This document shows, piece after piece, positions 63,670 to 64,000 of a stretch of 64,000 bases of DNA. Within the stretch, counting starts at the first letter, position 1. Every line of letters starts with the position of its first letter. The DNA comes from Parafrankia sp. EUN1f (GTDB lineage: Bacteria > Actinomycetota > Actinomycetes > Frankiales > Frankiaceae). The position numbers and the translations under genes were made by a program. The stretch is from assembly GCF_000177675.1 (NCBI RefSeq), contig NZ_ADGX01000039.1, positions 1 to 64,000 of the forward strand, in the 5' to 3' direction. The notes beneath the pieces were generated by a model. That model ran no database searches, was not told the origin of the DNA, and worked only from the letters and a program-made list of their open reading frames with translations.

Positions 63670-64000
63670 GTGACCGAGCGGACCGGCGGACCTGTCGAAA
63701 CCGCGGGCGCTTCGAATTCGGAGCGCCCGCGAAGCAAGATCCTCCTTGTGGATGACCGGCCTGACAACCTCATGGCCCTGGAGGCGATCCTCGCCTCGCT
63801 GGACCAGGATCTGGTCACGGCGTCCTCGGGCGAGGAAGCACTCAAGCGTCTGCTCATCGACGACTTCGCGGTCATCCTTCTGGACGTTCAGATGCCGGGG
63901 ATGGATGGCTTCGAGACCGCGCACCGGATCAAGCAGCGTGGGCGGACGAGGGACACGCCTATCATCTTTCTGACGGCGATTGACCGTGAGCCACATCACG
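63670..64000 (+). CDS. response regulator receiver domain protein, cut by window end
   Basis: The first 110 codons of a receiver-domain protein. After a 24-residue leader the REC domain begins KILLVDDRPDNLMALEAIL, with the phosphoacceptor Asp in FAVILLDVQMPGMDGFE and the conserved Thr in IIFLTAID. The GTG at 63670 has a strong AAGGAGGA site (63653-63660). An in-frame GTG at 63616 is less likely. It follows the hybrid kinase by 139 bases on the same strand and would be its partner. REC proteins with this DRPDN pattern often continue into a SpoIIE or histidine kinase domain; what follows is outside the window. Confidence 0.9.
   Translation, partial: MTERTGGPVETAGASNSERPRSKILLVDDRPDNLMALEAILASLDQDLVTASSGEEALKRLLIDDFAVILLDVQMPGMDGFETAHRIKQRGRTRDTPIIFLTAIDREPHH

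Overview
The window is a 64 kb piece of a very GC-rich actinobacterial chromosome. Codons end almost always in G or C, GTG and TTG starts are common, many CDS pairs overlap by ATGA, and minisatellites are frequent. The gene mix (MoxR/DUF58/transglutaminase operon, PASTA-free Ser/Thr kinase, SpoIIE phosphatase, poly-HAMP hybrid kinase, MshC-like ligase, GpgS-like glycosyltransferase, TnpB relic) suggests a soil or plant-associated actinomycete, most likely Frankia or a close relative. That placement is inference. No rRNA, tRNA or CRISPR array was seen.

Layout. 1-12.5 kb: a 13-bp minisatellite, dienelactone hydrolase, a diaminopimelate decarboxylase, an exported SurE-like lipoprotein, a phosphate permease, a gene-poor stretch, a TetR/VOC pair, a solute-binding lipoprotein, a small lipoprotein and a membrane-anchored propeller-like protein. 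13-20.5 kb: moxR, DUF58 and transglutaminase-like genes in a tight operon, then a TesB-type thioesterase and an enoyl-CoA hydratase. 20.9-24 kb: a decayed toxin-antitoxin pair, a receptor Ser/Thr kinase and a small ORF. 24.1-29.4 kb: a tandem glycine riboswitch and gcvP, an FkbM methyltransferase and a MaoC hydratase. 29.5-33.7 kb: a methyltransferase, an unrecognised protein and an MMPL transporter on the minus strand. 34-39 kb: a diguanylate cyclase, a CysS/MshC-family ligase and a GpgS-like glycosyltransferase. 39.2-42.6 kb: a TetR repressor and an MMPL exporter divergent around a 30-bp palindromic operator.

42.6-55.6 kb is the most interesting part: a six-gene minus-strand operon for an NRPS-independent (citrate/hydroxamate type) siderophore. 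Its order is class III aminotransferase, PLP decarboxylase, IucA/IucC synthetase (frameshifted here), N-hydroxylase, second IucA/IucC synthetase, and a translationally coupled glutamine-synthetase-like ligase. The first four activities match the rhizobactin/schizokinen route through 2,4-diaminobutyrate and 1,3-diaminopropane; the glutamine-synthetase-like enzyme does not belong to the known route. A type III PLP decarboxylase is divergent from it. Between them lie an IdeR/DtxR-type iron box and a decayed TnpB element that separates the box from the operon by about 0.9 kb.

55.6-64 kb is a signalling block: an RsbW-like ATPase, a HATPase-GAF-SpoIIE phosphatase, a 1412-residue poly-HAMP/GAF histidine kinase with its own receiver, and a response regulator cut by the window end. 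It looks like a partner-switching/stress-signalling region. Several short hairpin elements recur at gene ends across the window, and one copy appears inside the DUF58 coding sequence.
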